Positions 30,132 through 30,262 of a stretch of DNA of 30,262 bases are shown here, piece after piece (positions within the stretch are counted from its first letter, which is position 1; each line of letters begins with the position of its first letter). The stretch covers positions 62,737-92,998 of the forward strand of contig BJOX01000291.1 of assembly GCA_009731375.1 (NCBI GenBank), in the 5' to 3' direction. Below the pieces are notes generated by a model. That model saw nothing but the letters and a program-made list of their open reading frames with translations, searched no databases and was not told the DNA's origin. This stretch comes from Paulinella micropora. Its lineage: Eukaryota; Cercozoa; Imbricatea; Euglyphida. Position numbers and translations under genes: made by a program.

Positions 30132-30262
30132 TATCTCCTGCCAATTGCTGAGCCAAAAGGCCATGTGCATCCAGTCCTCCATTCCATAAGGAAAGTCTCC
30201 ACACCAATCGGTGGAATAAAGGAAGTGACGGCATAGAACATTACTCTAGGAGCTTTATACCA
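30131..30262 (-). mobile_element. Diverged SINE fragment at right edge
   Basis: The first ~50 bases (GTATCTCCTGCCAATTGCTG, then CATGTGCATCCA) align loosely with the tail side of the other copies. The rest, to the window end, is not similar and has no supported gene. Confidence 0.4.

Overview
The window looks like nuclear DNA of a eukaryote. It has spliceosomal introns with GT..AG ends in matching phases, dense trinucleotide microsatellites (GAA/CTT and AAT/ATT), tRNA-derived short interspersed elements and long gene-free stretches. It carries no prokaryotic operon and no rRNA. Protein types (a secreted PQQ-like beta-propeller, and a secreted protein mixing PKD-like, Cys-rich and BspA/DUF285-type repeats) suit a protist or alga, perhaps a heterokont, but the species cannot be fixed from this sequence.

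Layout. 1-218: 3' end of an unrecognised gene running in from the left. 484-903: two GAA-rich microsatellites. 1132-4154 (+): the best gene here, eight exons whose phases all join to 590 codons, a secreted PQQ-like beta-propeller. 4155-5417: no gene seen. 5418-11987: two 376-bp direct repeats about 5.8 kb apart around an interior without convincing ORFs, a possible degenerate or non-autonomous LTR element. 12167-13121: a 131-bp direct repeat and an open frame ending in a strongly acidic tail. 13263-14215: about five copies of a ~184-bp minisatellite. 14275-15076 (+): Lys-, Ser-, Pro- and Thr-rich coding sequence crossing frames at microsatellites. 15154-15765: gap bordered by poly-C. 15895-16724 (+): last two exons of a Cys-rich protein, stopping inside an (AAT)n tract.

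17486-21275 (+): a secreted modular protein with three tandem ~1-kb modules, broken by three one-base deletions. Comparing the modules with each other places each break. 22400-24797 (-): scattered exons of a superfamily 2 helicase-like ATPase (DECH box, then SATP). 26132-26879 (-): two well-supported exons on the same strand, perhaps an upstream part of that gene or a separate gene. Between them lie a gap and a ~700-bp purine tract.

27000-30262: AAT/TAG microsatellites with several copies of one tRNA-derived SINE family, all on the minus strand with (ATT)n tails. A second 135-bp repeat (16744-16878 and 28532-28666) shares that tail type. Several assembly gaps have duplicated flanks and are probably unmerged contig ends. 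The genes show no obvious shared pathway; two of them are predicted extracellular proteins.
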